In this document: positions 46,982 through 55,925 of the stretch, piece after piece
Numbering within the stretch: the stretch's first letter is position 1
Layout: the number at the start of each line of letters is the position of its first letter
Assembly (NCBI GenBank): GCA_902523635.1
Contig: CABZAE010000004.1
Span: 1 to 64,000 of the forward strand
DNA: 64,000 nucleotides
Origin: an uncultured Bacteroidota bacterium
GTDB lineage: Bacteria > Bacteroidota > Bacteroidia > Flavobacteriales > Flavobacteriaceae
Direction of reading: 5' to 3'
Notes under the pieces: generated by a model
The model's database searches: none
Seen by the model: only the letters and a program-made list of their open reading frames with translations
Told to the model about the DNA's origin: nothing
Translations under genes and position numbers: made by a program

Positions 46982-49969
46982 ATGAAAAAGTTATCCTTAA
47001 TTTTATTTTTTACGATTCAACTTAGTTCTTTTTCACAAGAATATTTTCCAACGAATATTGACATAAAATCTGAGCTAAAAACTTACATTTTAATTGAAAA
47101 TGCAACGGTAATAGTTTCTCCAGGAGAGATTATAAAAGATGGTTCAATACTTGTTAAAGATGGCAAAATTGTTGAGATAGGTTCTGATTTTTCAGTCCCC
47201 AATAACACTGTTAAATATGACATGTCTGGACTTTATGTATATCCTTCATTTGTGGATGTTTCTAGTTCTTTTGGAACAAAAAATCCATCCAATACATCTC
47301 GCTCAAGAAGTACTGAGTATAAATCGTCCAGACAGGGTTATTATTGGAATGATCACATCTTGAGTGATTATAATACAATTGATGATTTTAATTATGATGA
47401 AAAAAAATCAAAAGAATTGAGAGAATTTGGATTTGGTGTGGTTAATATTCACAGAAAGGACGGAGTTCATAGAGGAACTGGAGCTTTAGTTGCTTTAGAT
47501 GATAAATCCAATAATTCATTTAGGATTTTAAACCCAACATCAACTGAAAGTTTTTCATTTAACAGAAGTTTACAATTTAATCAAGCCTATCCAAGCTCAA
47601 TTATGGGTGCCATGGCTTTGTTAAGACAATTTTATCATGATCTCAAATGGTATGAAGATGGTGGCAGTACATCAACTGATATGGCCATCGAGGCAGCTAT
47701 CAAAAATTATTCTCTTCCCAAAATTTTTAGTGCAGGTGATAAATTAAATGTCATTAGAGCGCTTAAAATTTCAGACCAGCTTGGATTTAAAAGCATTGTT
47801 GAGGGCTCAGGATATGAATATGAAAACATTGAGGATTTAAAAAATTATGATAACACAATTGTTGTTCCTATTAACTATCCCAAGGCATTTGATTTAACAG
47901 ACGTACACATAGTTGAAAAATTAACATTACAACAACTTAAAAGATGGAATCAAGCACCATCTAATTTAGTTCAACTTTCAAATAACAATATAAATTTTGC
48001 TATCAGCCCAAAAAATGTAAAGAACTCATCAGAATTTTTTAATAATATTCGAAAATCAATTTCTTATGGGCTAGACAGTGATGAGGCTCTTGCTGCTTTG
48101 ACAATTACTCCTGCTAAATCCATCAATATGGAGGGTAAAATTGGGGTTATCAAACAGGGAGCTTATGCAAACTTTCTTGTGACGTCTGGTCCAATTTTTG
48201 AAAAAGAAACAATCATTTTTGAGAACTGGGTGATGGGTAATAAACATACGGTTAAAAATGTTCCTAAAAATTCAATTGACGGAGATTATGTTTTTTCAGA
48301 CAACGGCTCAAAATATGAGCTCGTAGTTAAAAACAGTCAAGGTAAGATTAATGTCTCGTTGAAAAAAGATAGTATAAAATTAAATGTTAAGTCGGTCGTT
48401 AAAAATGGTTGGTTGAACATGTCTATTGTAGATAAGGAAAATGAATTATATGGTTTCATTAGCTCTACTATTAATACAAACGGTTTGGGCTCCATTTCAT
48501 TTACCGATTTTGAAGGAATAAAGAAAAATATTTTATTAAAAAAGTCTGGCGAAAACACAGAACCTGTCAAAAAAATAAAAAAACATGATCAGTATGAACT
48601 GATCCCAGTTTCTTATCCAAATAAAGCGTATGGTTTCAAATCAAAACCAAAAAAACAAAACGTATTGTTTAAGAACGCAACCGTTTGGACTGGCGAGTCT
48701 GATGGTATTCTCGAAAATACAGACGTGTTAGTTTCCGATGGTAAAATAAAATCTTTTGGTAAAAATTTATCCTTCTCAAATGTCAAAGTTATTGATGCTA
48801 CCAACAAGCATCTCACCGCTGGAATAATAGATGAACATTCGCATATAGCTGCTTCTAGCATTAATGAAGGAGGACAAAACTCATCTGCCGAAGTTTCGAT
48901 TGAGGATGTGGTGGATCATGAAGACATTAATATTTACAGAAACCTTAGCGGGGGTGTTACCACAATTCAAATCTTACATGGTTCTGCTAATCCAATTGGA
49001 GGTCAGTCAGCTATCATTAAGTTGAAATGGGGAGAAAAAAATGATGAAATGATTTTTAAAGACGCTCCCAAGTTTATCAAGTTTGCGCTGGGAGAGAATG
49101 TTAAACAATCCAATTGGGGTAGCTACAACAGATACCCACAATCTAGAATGGGTGTAGAACAAGTTTTTGTTGATCATTTTCAGAGGGCAAGTGAGTATGA
49201 TAAGGAATGGAAAAAGTATAATAAATTATCGAAAAGAGAAAAAAACAAAACTATAGCTCCAAGGTTTGATATCGAAATGGAAGTCATCGCTGAAATATTA
49301 AATAAGGAAAGACACATCTCATGTCATTCATATGTGCAGAGTGAAATCAATATGCTTATGAAAGTTGCAGAAAAATTTGGTTTCACAGTTTCTACATTTA
49401 CTCATATTCTTGAGGGCTATAAAGTTGCATCGTTAATGAAAAGACATGGGGTTGGAGGTGCAGCATTTTCGGATTGGTGGGGCTATAAGTTTGAGGTAAA
49501 TGATGCTATTCCTTACAATGGTCCAATCATGACAAAAGCTGGGGTTCTTGTCGCTTACAACTCTGATGATGCTGAAATGTCTAGAAGACTAAATCAAGAA
49601 GCTGCTAAAGCTGTAAAATATGGTAATTTGAGTGAAGAGGAGGCATGGAAATATGTTACTCTAAACCCTGCTAAATTATTAAAAATTGATGATAAAGTTG
49701 GAAGTATTAAAGTTGGAAAACATGCGGACTTAGTCTTGTGGGATAAAAATCCTCTTTCTGTATATGCAAATGCGGAAAAAACTATGATTGAAGGAGTTTT
49801 CTATTATGAGAAAGATAATATTGATGCTCAATTAAAGAGCATGCAAGAGGAAAAAAACCTTATTCTTTCAATGATGATTGAGGCTAAAAAGAGAGGAGAG
49901 GAAACTGTAGAGCCTGTCTTAGAAGAAAAAAGAATTTACGAATGTGAAACTGTTGAGACAATATTATGA
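46982..49969 (+). CDS. secreted double-domain amidohydrolase
   Basis: Secreted protein of 995 residues with signal peptide (end near SSFSQ, 19) and two amidohydrolase-like halves. The N-terminal half begins LIENATVIVSPGEI and has the composite-barrel pattern, but its metal site reads VDVSSSFG with no HxH. The C-terminal half starts at FKNATVWTGESDGI and is intact: metal site DEHSH (His619, His621), CHSY, FTHILEGYKVA and the Asp of YNSDDAE. So one active and one decayed domain appear fused. It ends in an overlap of 4 bp with the next family member. Substrate unknown; related flavobacterial proteins are often named imidazolonepropionase-like. Confidence 0.83.
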   Translation: MKKLSLILFFTIQLSSFSQEYFPTNIDIKSELKTYILIENATVIVSPGEIIKDGSILVKDGKIVEIGSDFSVPNNTVKYDMSGLYVYPSFVDVSSSFGTKNPSNTSRSRSTEYKSSRQGYYWNDHILSDYNTIDDFNYDEKKSKELREFGFGVVNIHRKDGVHRGTGALVALDDKSNNSFRILNPTSTESFSFNRSLQFNQAYPSSIMGAMALLRQFYHDLKWYEDGGSTSTDMAIEAAIKNYSLPKIFSAGDKLNVIRALKISDQLGFKSIVEGSGYEYENIEDLKNYDNTIVVPINYPKAFDLTDVHIVEKLTLQQLKRWNQAPSNLVQLSNNNINFAISPKNVKNSSEFFNNIRKSISYGLDSDEALAALTITPAKSINMEGKIGVIKQGAYANFLVTSGPIFEKETIIFENWVMGNKHTVKNVPKNSIDGDYVFSDNGSKYELVVKNSQGKINVSLKKDSIKLNVKSVVKNGWLNMSIVDKENELYGFISSTINTNGLGSISFTDFEGIKKNILLKKSGENTEPVKKIKKHDQYELIPVSYPNKAYGFKSKPKKQNVLFKNATVWTGESDGILENTDVLVSDGKIKSFGKNLSFSNVKVIDATNKHLTAGIIDEHSHIAASSINEGGQNSSAEVSIEDVVDHEDINIYRNLSGGVTTIQILHGSANPIGGQSAIIKLKWGEKNDEMIFKDAPKFIKFALGENVKQSNWGSYNRYPQSRMGVEQVFVDHFQRASEYDKEWKKYNKLSKREKNKTIAPRFDIEMEVIAEILNKERHISCHSYVQSEINMLMKVAEKFGFTVSTFTHILEGYKVASLMKRHGVGGAAFSDWWGYKFEVNDAIPYNGPIMTKAGVLVAYNSDDAEMSRRLNQEAAKAVKYGNLSEEEAWKYVTLNPAKLLKIDDKVGSIKVGKHADLVLWDKNPLSVYANAEKTMIEGVFYYEKDNIDAQLKSMQEEKNLILSMMIEAKKRGEETVEPVLEEKRIYECETVETIL

Positions 49970-51264
49970 GAAAAATTAAATACTTAATTATCTGTTTTTT
50001 TATTTTTGCCAACTGCTGGTCACAAAAGCAGATTCCTGGTGATGATCAAAACAAAACTATCCTTCTTTATAATGCAAAAATTATTACAGGAGTTGGAACT
50101 GTTGTTGAAGATGGTTTTTTTGGATTTAGTAATGGTAAAATTGATCACCTCAGTATTTCTAAACCAGAAAAAAAATATGATTTAGAAATTGACCTAAAGG
50201 GACAACACATTTATCCAGGATTTATTGCACTGAATTCCACGCTTGGCTTAGTTGAAATAAGTGCTGTTAGAGCCAGTGATGATCAAAGGGAAATTGGTAC
50301 ATTCAATCCAAATATTCGTTCTATAATCGCATATAACGCTGAATCAAGAATTGTTGAAACAATGAGATTAAACGGTGTATTAATTGGTCAAATTACACCT
50401 AGAGGAGGAGTTATCTCAGGAAGTTCTTCAGTGGTTCAATTTGATGCATGGAATTGGGAAGATGCAACTATAAAATATGATGAAGGAATGCATGTTAATT
50501 GGCCCAATCCCTACAATAGACCGAGTAGATGGTCTTCTGGATCAAGAACTGTTACTTCATCAAAAAATTATTTAGATGAAGTCAATAATCTGAAAAATAT
50601 TTTCAATAAAGCCCTCTCTTACAATAGCGACTTTTCTAAAAAATTGGATTTAAAACTTGAGTCGATGAAGAATCTCTTTAATGGACTACAAACATTGTAT
50701 CTTCATGCTAAGGATCAAAGACAAATCATTGATGGTGTTTCATTTTTTAAGTCTCTTGGAATTGATAAGATTGTTGTCATAGGTGGAGATGAAGCGCATC
50801 AAATTATTGAATTTCTAAAAAACAATAATGTTTCAGTCATAGCTTCTCACCCCCACAGATTACCCTCTCGTGAAGACTCCGATGTTAAGGAAGCATTCAA
50901 ATTAGCTAAAACTCTTGTTTCAAACGGTATCAATTTATCAATTGATGTCAGAGGCGGAATGGAGAGACCTAACACAAGAAACCTTCCATTTTTTGCAGGT
51001 AGTTTCGTTGGTAATGGATTAGATTATGATGCTGCAATCAAAGCACTAACTATAAATCCTGCAAAAATATTAGGAATTGACAAAGATTATGGCAGTTTGG
51101 AGGTTGGTAAAAGCGCGACTTTTTTTGTTAGTAAGGGGGATGCTCTAGACATGAAAACAAATATTCTTTATCACGCCTTCATTGACGGACGAGAGCTTGA
51201 GTTATCGAATCATCAAACAAAACTACGAGACAAATTTTTAGAAAAAGTTTCGAGAAACAATTAA
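49966..51264 (+). CDS. secreted amidohydrolase-like protein lacking the metal-binding HxH
   Basis: Amidohydrolase-superfamily protein of 432 residues with signal peptide (end near CWSQ). The N-terminal beta domain (LLYNAKIITGVGTVVEDG) and the C-terminal KALTINPAKILGIDKDYGSLEVGKSA match the family. The usual metal motif after the first strand (PGFIDxHxH) reads YPGFIALNSTLGL, with neither His. It also keeps VVIGGDEAHQIIEFL and VIASHPHR. It overlaps the upstream amidohydrolase by 4 bp and may form a complex with it, with this subunit structural or regulatory. Non-catalytic status is inferred from the missing residues. Confidence 0.8.
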   Translation: MRKIKYLIICFFIFANCWSQKQIPGDDQNKTILLYNAKIITGVGTVVEDGFFGFSNGKIDHLSISKPEKKYDLEIDLKGQHIYPGFIALNSTLGLVEISAVRASDDQREIGTFNPNIRSIIAYNAESRIVETMRLNGVLIGQITPRGGVISGSSSVVQFDAWNWEDATIKYDEGMHVNWPNPYNRPSRWSSGSRTVTSSKNYLDEVNNLKNIFNKALSYNSDFSKKLDLKLESMKNLFNGLQTLYLHAKDQRQIIDGVSFFKSLGIDKIVVIGGDEAHQIIEFLKNNNVSVIASHPHRLPSREDSDVKEAFKLAKTLVSNGINLSIDVRGGMERPNTRNLPFFAGSFVGNGLDYDAAIKALTINPAKILGIDKDYGSLEVGKSATFFVSKGDALDMKTNILYHAFIDGRELELSNHQTKLRDKFLEKVSRNN

Positions 51265-51282
51265 TTTTGTCAAAAAATTGAT

Positions 51283-52206
51283 TTGACAAATCTTTCCATT
51301 GTTATAGTTAATTATAAAACTTGGCCAAGTCTTAGTCTGTGTTTAGACAGTATAAAAAAACAAGAAAATATTTTAATTAATGTAATCGTTGTGGACAACA
51401 ACTCCGGTGACCATAAAATATCGGATTTTAAAATTAGATATGATTGGGTGAAATGGATTGAAAGTTCTGAAAACCTAGGTTTTGCAAAGGCGTGTAACCT
51501 TGGTGCTTCCAAATCTAATTCAGATTGGATTTTATTTTTAAATCCAGACACGATTCTAGACAAAAATAGTTTAAAACCATTGTTGAATTTTTGTGAAAAA
51601 AACCTCTCTTACAGAATTATTGGTATCAAACAATTAAACGATAATTTTCAAAACACAAATTCGTTTGGTTTTTTTCTCAGTTTTTGGGCACTAACAGGAC
51701 CCTCAAGAGCAGTTCTAAGATTATTTAGAGGTTCTAACTCATATTTTAATAAAAACGAAATCACATTCCCTGACTGGATATCAGGATCCTTTATTTTGCT
51801 AAGGCATGCCGATTATGATCTACTAAATGGTTGGGATGAGGATTTTTGGATGTATTACGAAGATATGGATCTTTGTAAAAGAGCTAACAATCTTGGTCTT
51901 CAAGTAACTTTAATCAACAAATGGAAATGCATACATTCTCATGGTAAGGCGTCAAGAAAAAGTGATAAAATAAAAATTAGATCTAAATCTGAGGTCATAG
52001 TTTCTTCACATATATATTTAGAAAAACACTTTAATAAATATGTAAAATATTCAACCCATTTAATACTGATAATTTTTCAAGCTTTTGAATTAATAATTAA
52101 ATCAATTTTCTCAAAAAATTACAGAGATATTTTAAATAATGTGTCCAGATTCTGGTTAAGAGGAGTATTCAAAAATATATGGAAAAGTAAAATGGCACTT
52201 AATTAA
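51283..52206 (+). CDS. family 2 glycosyltransferase
   Basis: GT-A glycosyltransferase (307 residues) like rhamnosyltransferases. LSIVIVNYKTW is at the very N-terminus, VVDNNSGD is the sugar-nucleotide site, NPDTILD is in place of DxD, and WISGSFILLR and YEDMDLCKRAN are the acceptor/catalytic segments. A C-terminal amphipathic or membrane-associated helix follows. The start is TTG: the motif lies at residues 4-14 and the frame upstream is closed. It probably works on cell-surface polysaccharide. The acceptor is unknown. Confidence 0.85.
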   Translation: MTNLSIVIVNYKTWPSLSLCLDSIKKQENILINVIVVDNNSGDHKISDFKIRYDWVKWIESSENLGFAKACNLGASKSNSDWILFLNPDTILDKNSLKPLLNFCEKNLSYRIIGIKQLNDNFQNTNSFGFFLSFWALTGPSRAVLRLFRGSNSYFNKNEITFPDWISGSFILLRHADYDLLNGWDEDFWMYYEDMDLCKRANNLGLQVTLINKWKCIHSHGKASRKSDKIKIRSKSEVIVSSHIYLEKHFNKYVKYSTHLILIIFQAFELIIKSIFSKNYRDILNNVSRFWLRGVFKNIWKSKMALN

Positions 52207-52241
52207 TTATACCTTTAAGATTTATAAACCAAAATTAATTT

Positions 52242-53117
52242 ATGAATAAACTTAACTCCAATCCTTTGTATAGGTTTTTTGTTCCAAAGTCTTTAAGAAC
52301 TCGGATCTGGAAGAATTATTTGCAGAAAAAGATATTGAGCCATTACGAAAGTTCTAAAGATGAAGAGATACAAGATTTGATAAAAAATATAAGGAAAAAT
52401 GGTTTAAAAATAATTTCAAATAAATTGACAAGAGACTATAATCAGGAGGAAATTAATGTCAGTTATGATGAAAAGAGAAAAATGAAATTTGTGAAGTTTA
52501 ATAACAATAAAAAGATATATTTTAAGAAAAATTGGTCCAAAAGTAGAATTCAAAAAGCATTCAACCAACTATTAATTGAACAAGATAAAAATAGTCCACA
52601 CAGGTATTTAAGCTCTGATTTTGATGTAGATGAGGAGACAGTAGTTGCAGATATTGGATGCGCTGAGGCCAATTTTTCACTCGATATTGTTGACAGAGTC
52701 AAACATATATACTTATTCGAAACTAATAATGTATGGGACAAACCCTTAAAATCTACATTTGAAAAATATAAAAATAAAGTTACTATTGTAAATAAGAAGT
52801 TTTCAAATAAAGATTCATCAAACACAATAAATGGAATTAAATTTCTTAATGACAAAGGAGTAAATTTTATTAAAATTGATGTTGATGGTTATGAGGAAGA
52901 AGTTATGTCTAATATTGAGGAAATGATAAAAAAAACAAAAAAGATGAAAATTGCCTTGTGCACTTATCACGCTCAAGCTGACTACAATAAATACTCAAAA
53001 ATGCTGAAATCTTATGGATATGAGGTCACACACTCCAAAGGTTATATGATTTTCTATTGGGATAAAAATTTAAAATTTCCTTATTTAAGACGAGGACTTA
53101 TAAGAGCAAAAAAATAA
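52242..53117 (+). CDS. FkbM-like SAM-dependent methyltransferase
   Basis: Class I methyltransferase of 291 residues. The SAM site is VADIGCAEANFSLD, the family motif is NFIKIDVDGYEEEVM, and the C-terminus ends in basic residues (RRGLIRAKK). A lysine-rich N-terminal helical region of about 120 residues precedes the catalytic part. FkbM-family enzymes often O-methylate sugars in surface glycans, which fits the glycosyltransferase 35 bp upstream. The assignment is by motif. Confidence 0.72.
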   Translation: MNKLNSNPLYRFFVPKSLRTRIWKNYLQKKILSHYESSKDEEIQDLIKNIRKNGLKIISNKLTRDYNQEEINVSYDEKRKMKFVKFNNNKKIYFKKNWSKSRIQKAFNQLLIEQDKNSPHRYLSSDFDVDEETVVADIGCAEANFSLDIVDRVKHIYLFETNNVWDKPLKSTFEKYKNKVTIVNKKFSNKDSSNTINGIKFLNDKGVNFIKIDVDGYEEEVMSNIEEMIKKTKKMKIALCTYHAQADYNKYSKMLKSYGYEVTHSKGYMIFYWDKNLKFPYLRRGLIRAKK

Positions 53118-53195
53118 TTGAAATTTATAGATTAGTTATAAAATGAACTTTTATTTTTTATTAATTGTAATAGAATTAATTCAATTGATTTAGAT

Positions 53196-53225
53196 TTGAT
53201 ACTTAAACTCTAAACACTATCTTTA
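53196..53225 (+). promoter_or_regulatory. promoter of the SnoaL-like lipoprotein gene
   Basis: TTG, exactly 19 bp and TATCTTTA give seven of the eight bases of the -7 consensus TAnnTTTG. The -7 box lies 24 bp before the ATG at 53250. The region upstream is AT-rich and non-coding (53118-53249). Confidence 0.55.
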
Positions 53226-53249
53226 CATATAAAATAACACAAAAATATT

Positions 53250-53762
53250 ATGAAAAATCTATTATACATTACCACATTTATTGCTTTAATCCTGGGCTGC
53301 GATCAAACAGCTCCTACAAATACAGATTTTGATAAGGGACTAGCATTGTTTGAAAAAAATAAAACGATAGCCAATGAAAGTTTCAACCTTTTTATTGCTA
53401 AAGATTTAGATGGCATGATGGATTTGCATTCTGAGGATCTTATTTGGTCACCTGCGAGCACTACTGATTCTCTTTCCAAAGATGAATTTAGGGCAGGTAT
53501 GAATGAATGGATGACTGAGTTCGATGAATTTAAATTTATTGATAGACAGTTCTACCCTGGTGTGGATGAAGACTTTATTCCAAATGGTTCTGTTAGAACT
53601 TATGGCACATGGTTAGGAACTCATAAATCTGGAACAGAAACAGTCACTAAGTATTACTCAGTTCTAGAGTTTAATGAGGATGGAAAAATTACTGCTGATT
53701 TAGAGTATTTTGATGTTGGCGGTGTATTCGATCAACTTGAAGAAGCTCAAATAGAAGAGTAA
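53250..53762 (+). CDS. SnoaL/NTF2-like lipoprotein
   Basis: Lipoprotein of 170 residues, lipobox LILGC (Cys17). The mature part (NESFNLFIAKDLDGMMDLHSEDLIW onward) has the cone-shaped alpha+beta pattern of the SnoaL/NTF2 superfamily. YGTWLGTHKSGTETVTKYYSVLEF matches the central strands. No enzyme residues can be named. It is the last chromosomal gene before the integrated element, with 24 bp between its stop and the tRNA-Val fragment, so the original tRNA may have been on its transcript. Confidence 0.7.
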   Translation: MKNLLYITTFIALILGCDQTAPTNTDFDKGLALFEKNKTIANESFNLFIAKDLDGMMDLHSEDLIWSPASTTDSLSKDEFRAGMNEWMTEFDEFKFIDRQFYPGVDEDFIPNGSVRTYGTWLGTHKSGTETVTKYYSVLEFNEDGKITADLEYFDVGGVFDQLEEAQIEE

Positions 53763-53786
53763 CTACAATAAATTATTAATATTCTG

Positions 53787-53831
53787 GGGCGCTTAGCTCA
53801 GTTGGTTCAGAGCACTTGGTTTACACTCAAG
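53787..53831 (+). pseudogene. 5' fragment of tRNA-Val(UAC), left attachment site (attL)
   Basis: The first 45 nt of tRNA-Val, identical to 58491-58535 except for T instead of C at 53827 (first base after the anticodon loop). The sequence diverges after CAAG, so T and acceptor arms are lost and no functional tRNA can form. It marks the left end of the integrated element. The intact copy is at 58491-58565. Confidence 0.92.
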
Positions 53832-53904
53832 TCCCTACTACTTTTATATCCCTGTAAAATCCACTTAACAGAGTAGGATATTATAAAATATTGTCATATA
53901 TTGC

Positions 53905-53947
53905 GATGACCATTGTGATGACCACAGAGGTTTTAACGTGATGACCA
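53905..53947 (+). repeat. left cluster of GATGACCA repeats (putative recombinase arm sites)
   Basis: GATGACCA occurs at 53905-53912, 53917-53924 and 53940-53947 in direct orientation. The first two start 12 bp apart, the same spacing as the pair near the right end. The third ends 4 bp before the recombinase ATG, so bound recombinase could also repress its own gene. The copies are seen; the role is inferred from lambda-like and CTnDOT-like recombinases. Confidence 0.65.
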
Positions 53948-53951
53948 TTAA

Positions 53952-55628
53952 ATGACAATAGCATTTTTCTTAAAATCCAGACCACTAAAAGACGGGCGCA
54001 AAAAAGTAGGTTTGCAGTTTACGTTTAGTAGATACGATAGACCACAACAACTTTTAGATATTGCAGTTAATCCTAAATTTTGGGATAAGAATAAAAGTCG
54101 AGTTACTGAAGATCATATTGAAAATGAGCATATCAACAGGACACTTGCTGAATACAAGCATCGTATTGAAACTGCAACAACCAAGTATGAAAATAAAAGA
54201 TTGAATAGGGATGGGGTTGTTGACGAAGTAATGAACAGGACAGTTAACAAGTCGGTTGACAATTACATAAAAACACAACTAAGAAAAGACATTCCTAAAG
54301 ATGCTACCTATGACAGTTACGTAAATTGGTGGAATGGTTTTAAAAATATGATTGGTCAAAAAGACAAGACTTTTAAGATTGAAGATTTAATGGTCGAAAG
54401 GTTGTATTCAACTGCGAGAAATATAGGAAACAAAAAAGTAAAAGATGGGGAGATAACAACCAGGACTTATAAGAATTACCTTTCAGTATGTCAGACAGTT
54501 TTAAATCACGCATACAACAACAGAAACGTTTATGAACAATACATTATTGCAGAGAAGTTTAGAACAACAGAGGTTTTTACAAAAAAAAGTAAACCTATGC
54601 ACGAGCCTTGGGTTGTACACGATGCAATAAGAGACTTAACTACAATAGAGCAATGGCAGGCAGTTTCGTTTTGGGTTATTTCATTTTGTCTTAGAGGGTT
54701 TCTTTATTCAGACTTATTAATGCTAAGTGATAAAAAAGTAACAGACAAAAAAGGTAAAGAAATTGTAGGTCGACAAATCTTTAATGATATGTATTTAGAT
54801 ACGCTTAGAGAAAAGTCTAAGATTAACATTTTTGTTAAAATACCTAGAGATGTTTTAAGATTAATAACAATGGTCAAATACTCTTTGGTACATACTAAAT
54901 TAGACAAGAAACTAAAAGGTAAAACAATACTAGCAGACATAAATGATGTACTTAAATTTTATGATTATGACAAGGACACAAACGGAAAATTTCATAAAGG
55001 ACTTTGGAGGGAGGTTAATAAAAAAACAAAGAAGTTTGGATTTAGATTTTCGGATGCGAGACAGACATTTAACCAGTATGCTCAAAGAGTTAAGGTTGAC
55101 AAAGAAACAAGAGAAATACTACTGGGTCACATAGGTCAAAGGACTATTGAACAACATTACGACAATTATAAGTTACCAGAGGTTGTTGATGACGTTGATA
55201 AGGCTCATAATGACGTCTTAGAGAAGTTTAAAGCACCTAAGTTGATACAGTTATTGATGGATAAATTAAACACTCTTATAACGCATAATAATAGGTTGCC
55301 GAAATGGTTGCTAATGCAAAGTGGAGTTCATAAAGTAGGTAGGGAGTATAAAGTCTTAACAGGCTTCAAAGATCATAAACCGACTTGGACAAATATTGAA
55401 TCTAAGTACAAATGGTATTTCAAAAAAGATCAGTCAAAAGAAGATGGGTACTGGAGCGACTTAGAAACTTGGTTGGATTCAAAAAATAAAATACACAGCA
55501 CTGTATTGAAAAATCTTACAGAAAATAAGTGGGTCAAGGAAGCTAAGAAACAAGAAAAGGAGTTGAAGCAGGCAAATGATTTAAGCAAAGAATTAGCAAA
55601 GAATGGTATTCAATATGCTGCAAATTAA
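53952..55628 (+). CDS. int: tyrosine recombinase/integrase of the element, with long C-terminal extension
   Basis: Site-specific recombinase of 558 residues that would integrate and excise the element at tRNA-Val. The N-terminus is arm-binding-like (FFLKSRPLKDGRKKVGLQF, FWDKNKSRV), followed by a core-binding helical region (about 110-215). Catalytic residues are Arg248 (CLRGFLYSDLLML), Arg370 (SDARQTFNQYA), His393 (LLGH) and nucleophile Tyr403 (IEQHYDNY). In the second Arg motif neither the His usually three residues before Arg nor the one after it is present (Ser367, Gln371). About 155 residues follow Tyr403, far more than normal, ending in a basic helical tail. It may be a satellite-specific recombinase, and it lies next to attL, away from the intact tRNA. 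Confidence 0.9.
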   Translation: MTIAFFLKSRPLKDGRKKVGLQFTFSRYDRPQQLLDIAVNPKFWDKNKSRVTEDHIENEHINRTLAEYKHRIETATTKYENKRLNRDGVVDEVMNRTVNKSVDNYIKTQLRKDIPKDATYDSYVNWWNGFKNMIGQKDKTFKIEDLMVERLYSTARNIGNKKVKDGEITTRTYKNYLSVCQTVLNHAYNNRNVYEQYIIAEKFRTTEVFTKKSKPMHEPWVVHDAIRDLTTIEQWQAVSFWVISFCLRGFLYSDLLMLSDKKVTDKKGKEIVGRQIFNDMYLDTLREKSKINIFVKIPRDVLRLITMVKYSLVHTKLDKKLKGKTILADINDVLKFYDYDKDTNGKFHKGLWREVNKKTKKFGFRFSDARQTFNQYAQRVKVDKETREILLGHIGQRTIEQHYDNYKLPEVVDDVDKAHNDVLEKFKAPKLIQLLMDKLNTLITHNNRLPKWLLMQSGVHKVGREYKVLTGFKDHKPTWTNIESKYKWYFKKDQSKEDGYWSDLETWLDSKNKIHSTVLKNLTENKWVKEAKKQEKELKQANDLSKELAKNGIQYAAN

Positions 55629-55700
55629 ATTGACAAATACAAAATATTATTAAATATTCGATATAGTTATACTGGTGGCGCTCCAAGTTAAACGCAACAG

Positions 55701-55731
55701 TTGTTGCCCGCCCATGGCGGGCCTACAACAA
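55701..55731. repeat. GC-rich hairpin with alternative pairing partner
   Basis: GCCCGCC and GGCGGGC form a 7-bp stem around a 3-nt loop (CAT), and TTGTT pairs with AACAA outside a small bulge. It stands out in very AT-rich DNA. The left arm TGTTGC (55702-55707) can instead pair with GCAACA just upstream (55694-55699), giving two exclusive structures. It could be a nick-site cruciform or a regulatory switch. Confidence 0.6.
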
Positions 55732-55830
55732 TAAACAATAACAAAACAATTACGGGATAAGTTAAGGTTGCTTACAAGTGATCTGCATTGATGATAGTGC
55801 GGACATTTAAAGCAAGGTTAGATTAGTTTT

Positions 55831-55860
55831 TTTACCAATGCATTGAAAATGCATGGTAAA
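55831..55860. repeat. palindromic hairpin module, copy 1
   Basis: A 24-nt core (55834-55857) identical to 57394-57417, with ATGCATT/AATGCAT stem, GAA loop, ACC/GGT base and one bulged A. The flanks extend the stem with TTT and AAA. After the hairpin both copies continue with AAAACAAG and, further on, TGGCAG. It lies 65 bp before the Rep-like ATG. Confidence 0.75.
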
Positions 55861-55925
55861 TAAAACAAGGTTACTGGCAGAGATGCCTGACAAGAAAATA
55901 TTATATAAACTGAAGCAGTAAAATT

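Larger units (their letters stand above)
55629..55925. other. 297-bp non-coding region with structured DNA, candidate replication origin
   Basis: No gene is visible between the recombinase and the Rep-like protein. The stretch holds a GC-rich hairpin (55701-55731), the first copy of the palindromic module (55831-55860) and the short repeat AAGGTT at 55764, 55814 and 55867, twice as CAAGGTTA. In rolling-circle replicons the double-strand origin lies next to rep, so this is the natural candidate. It may also be a regulatory leader. Function is inferred. Confidence 0.5.

Noticed and set aside
53787..53831. tRNA-Val gene at the left end of the element
   Set aside because: The sequence stops matching after the anticodon arm; no T arm or acceptor 3' strand follows, so it cannot fold as a tRNA.
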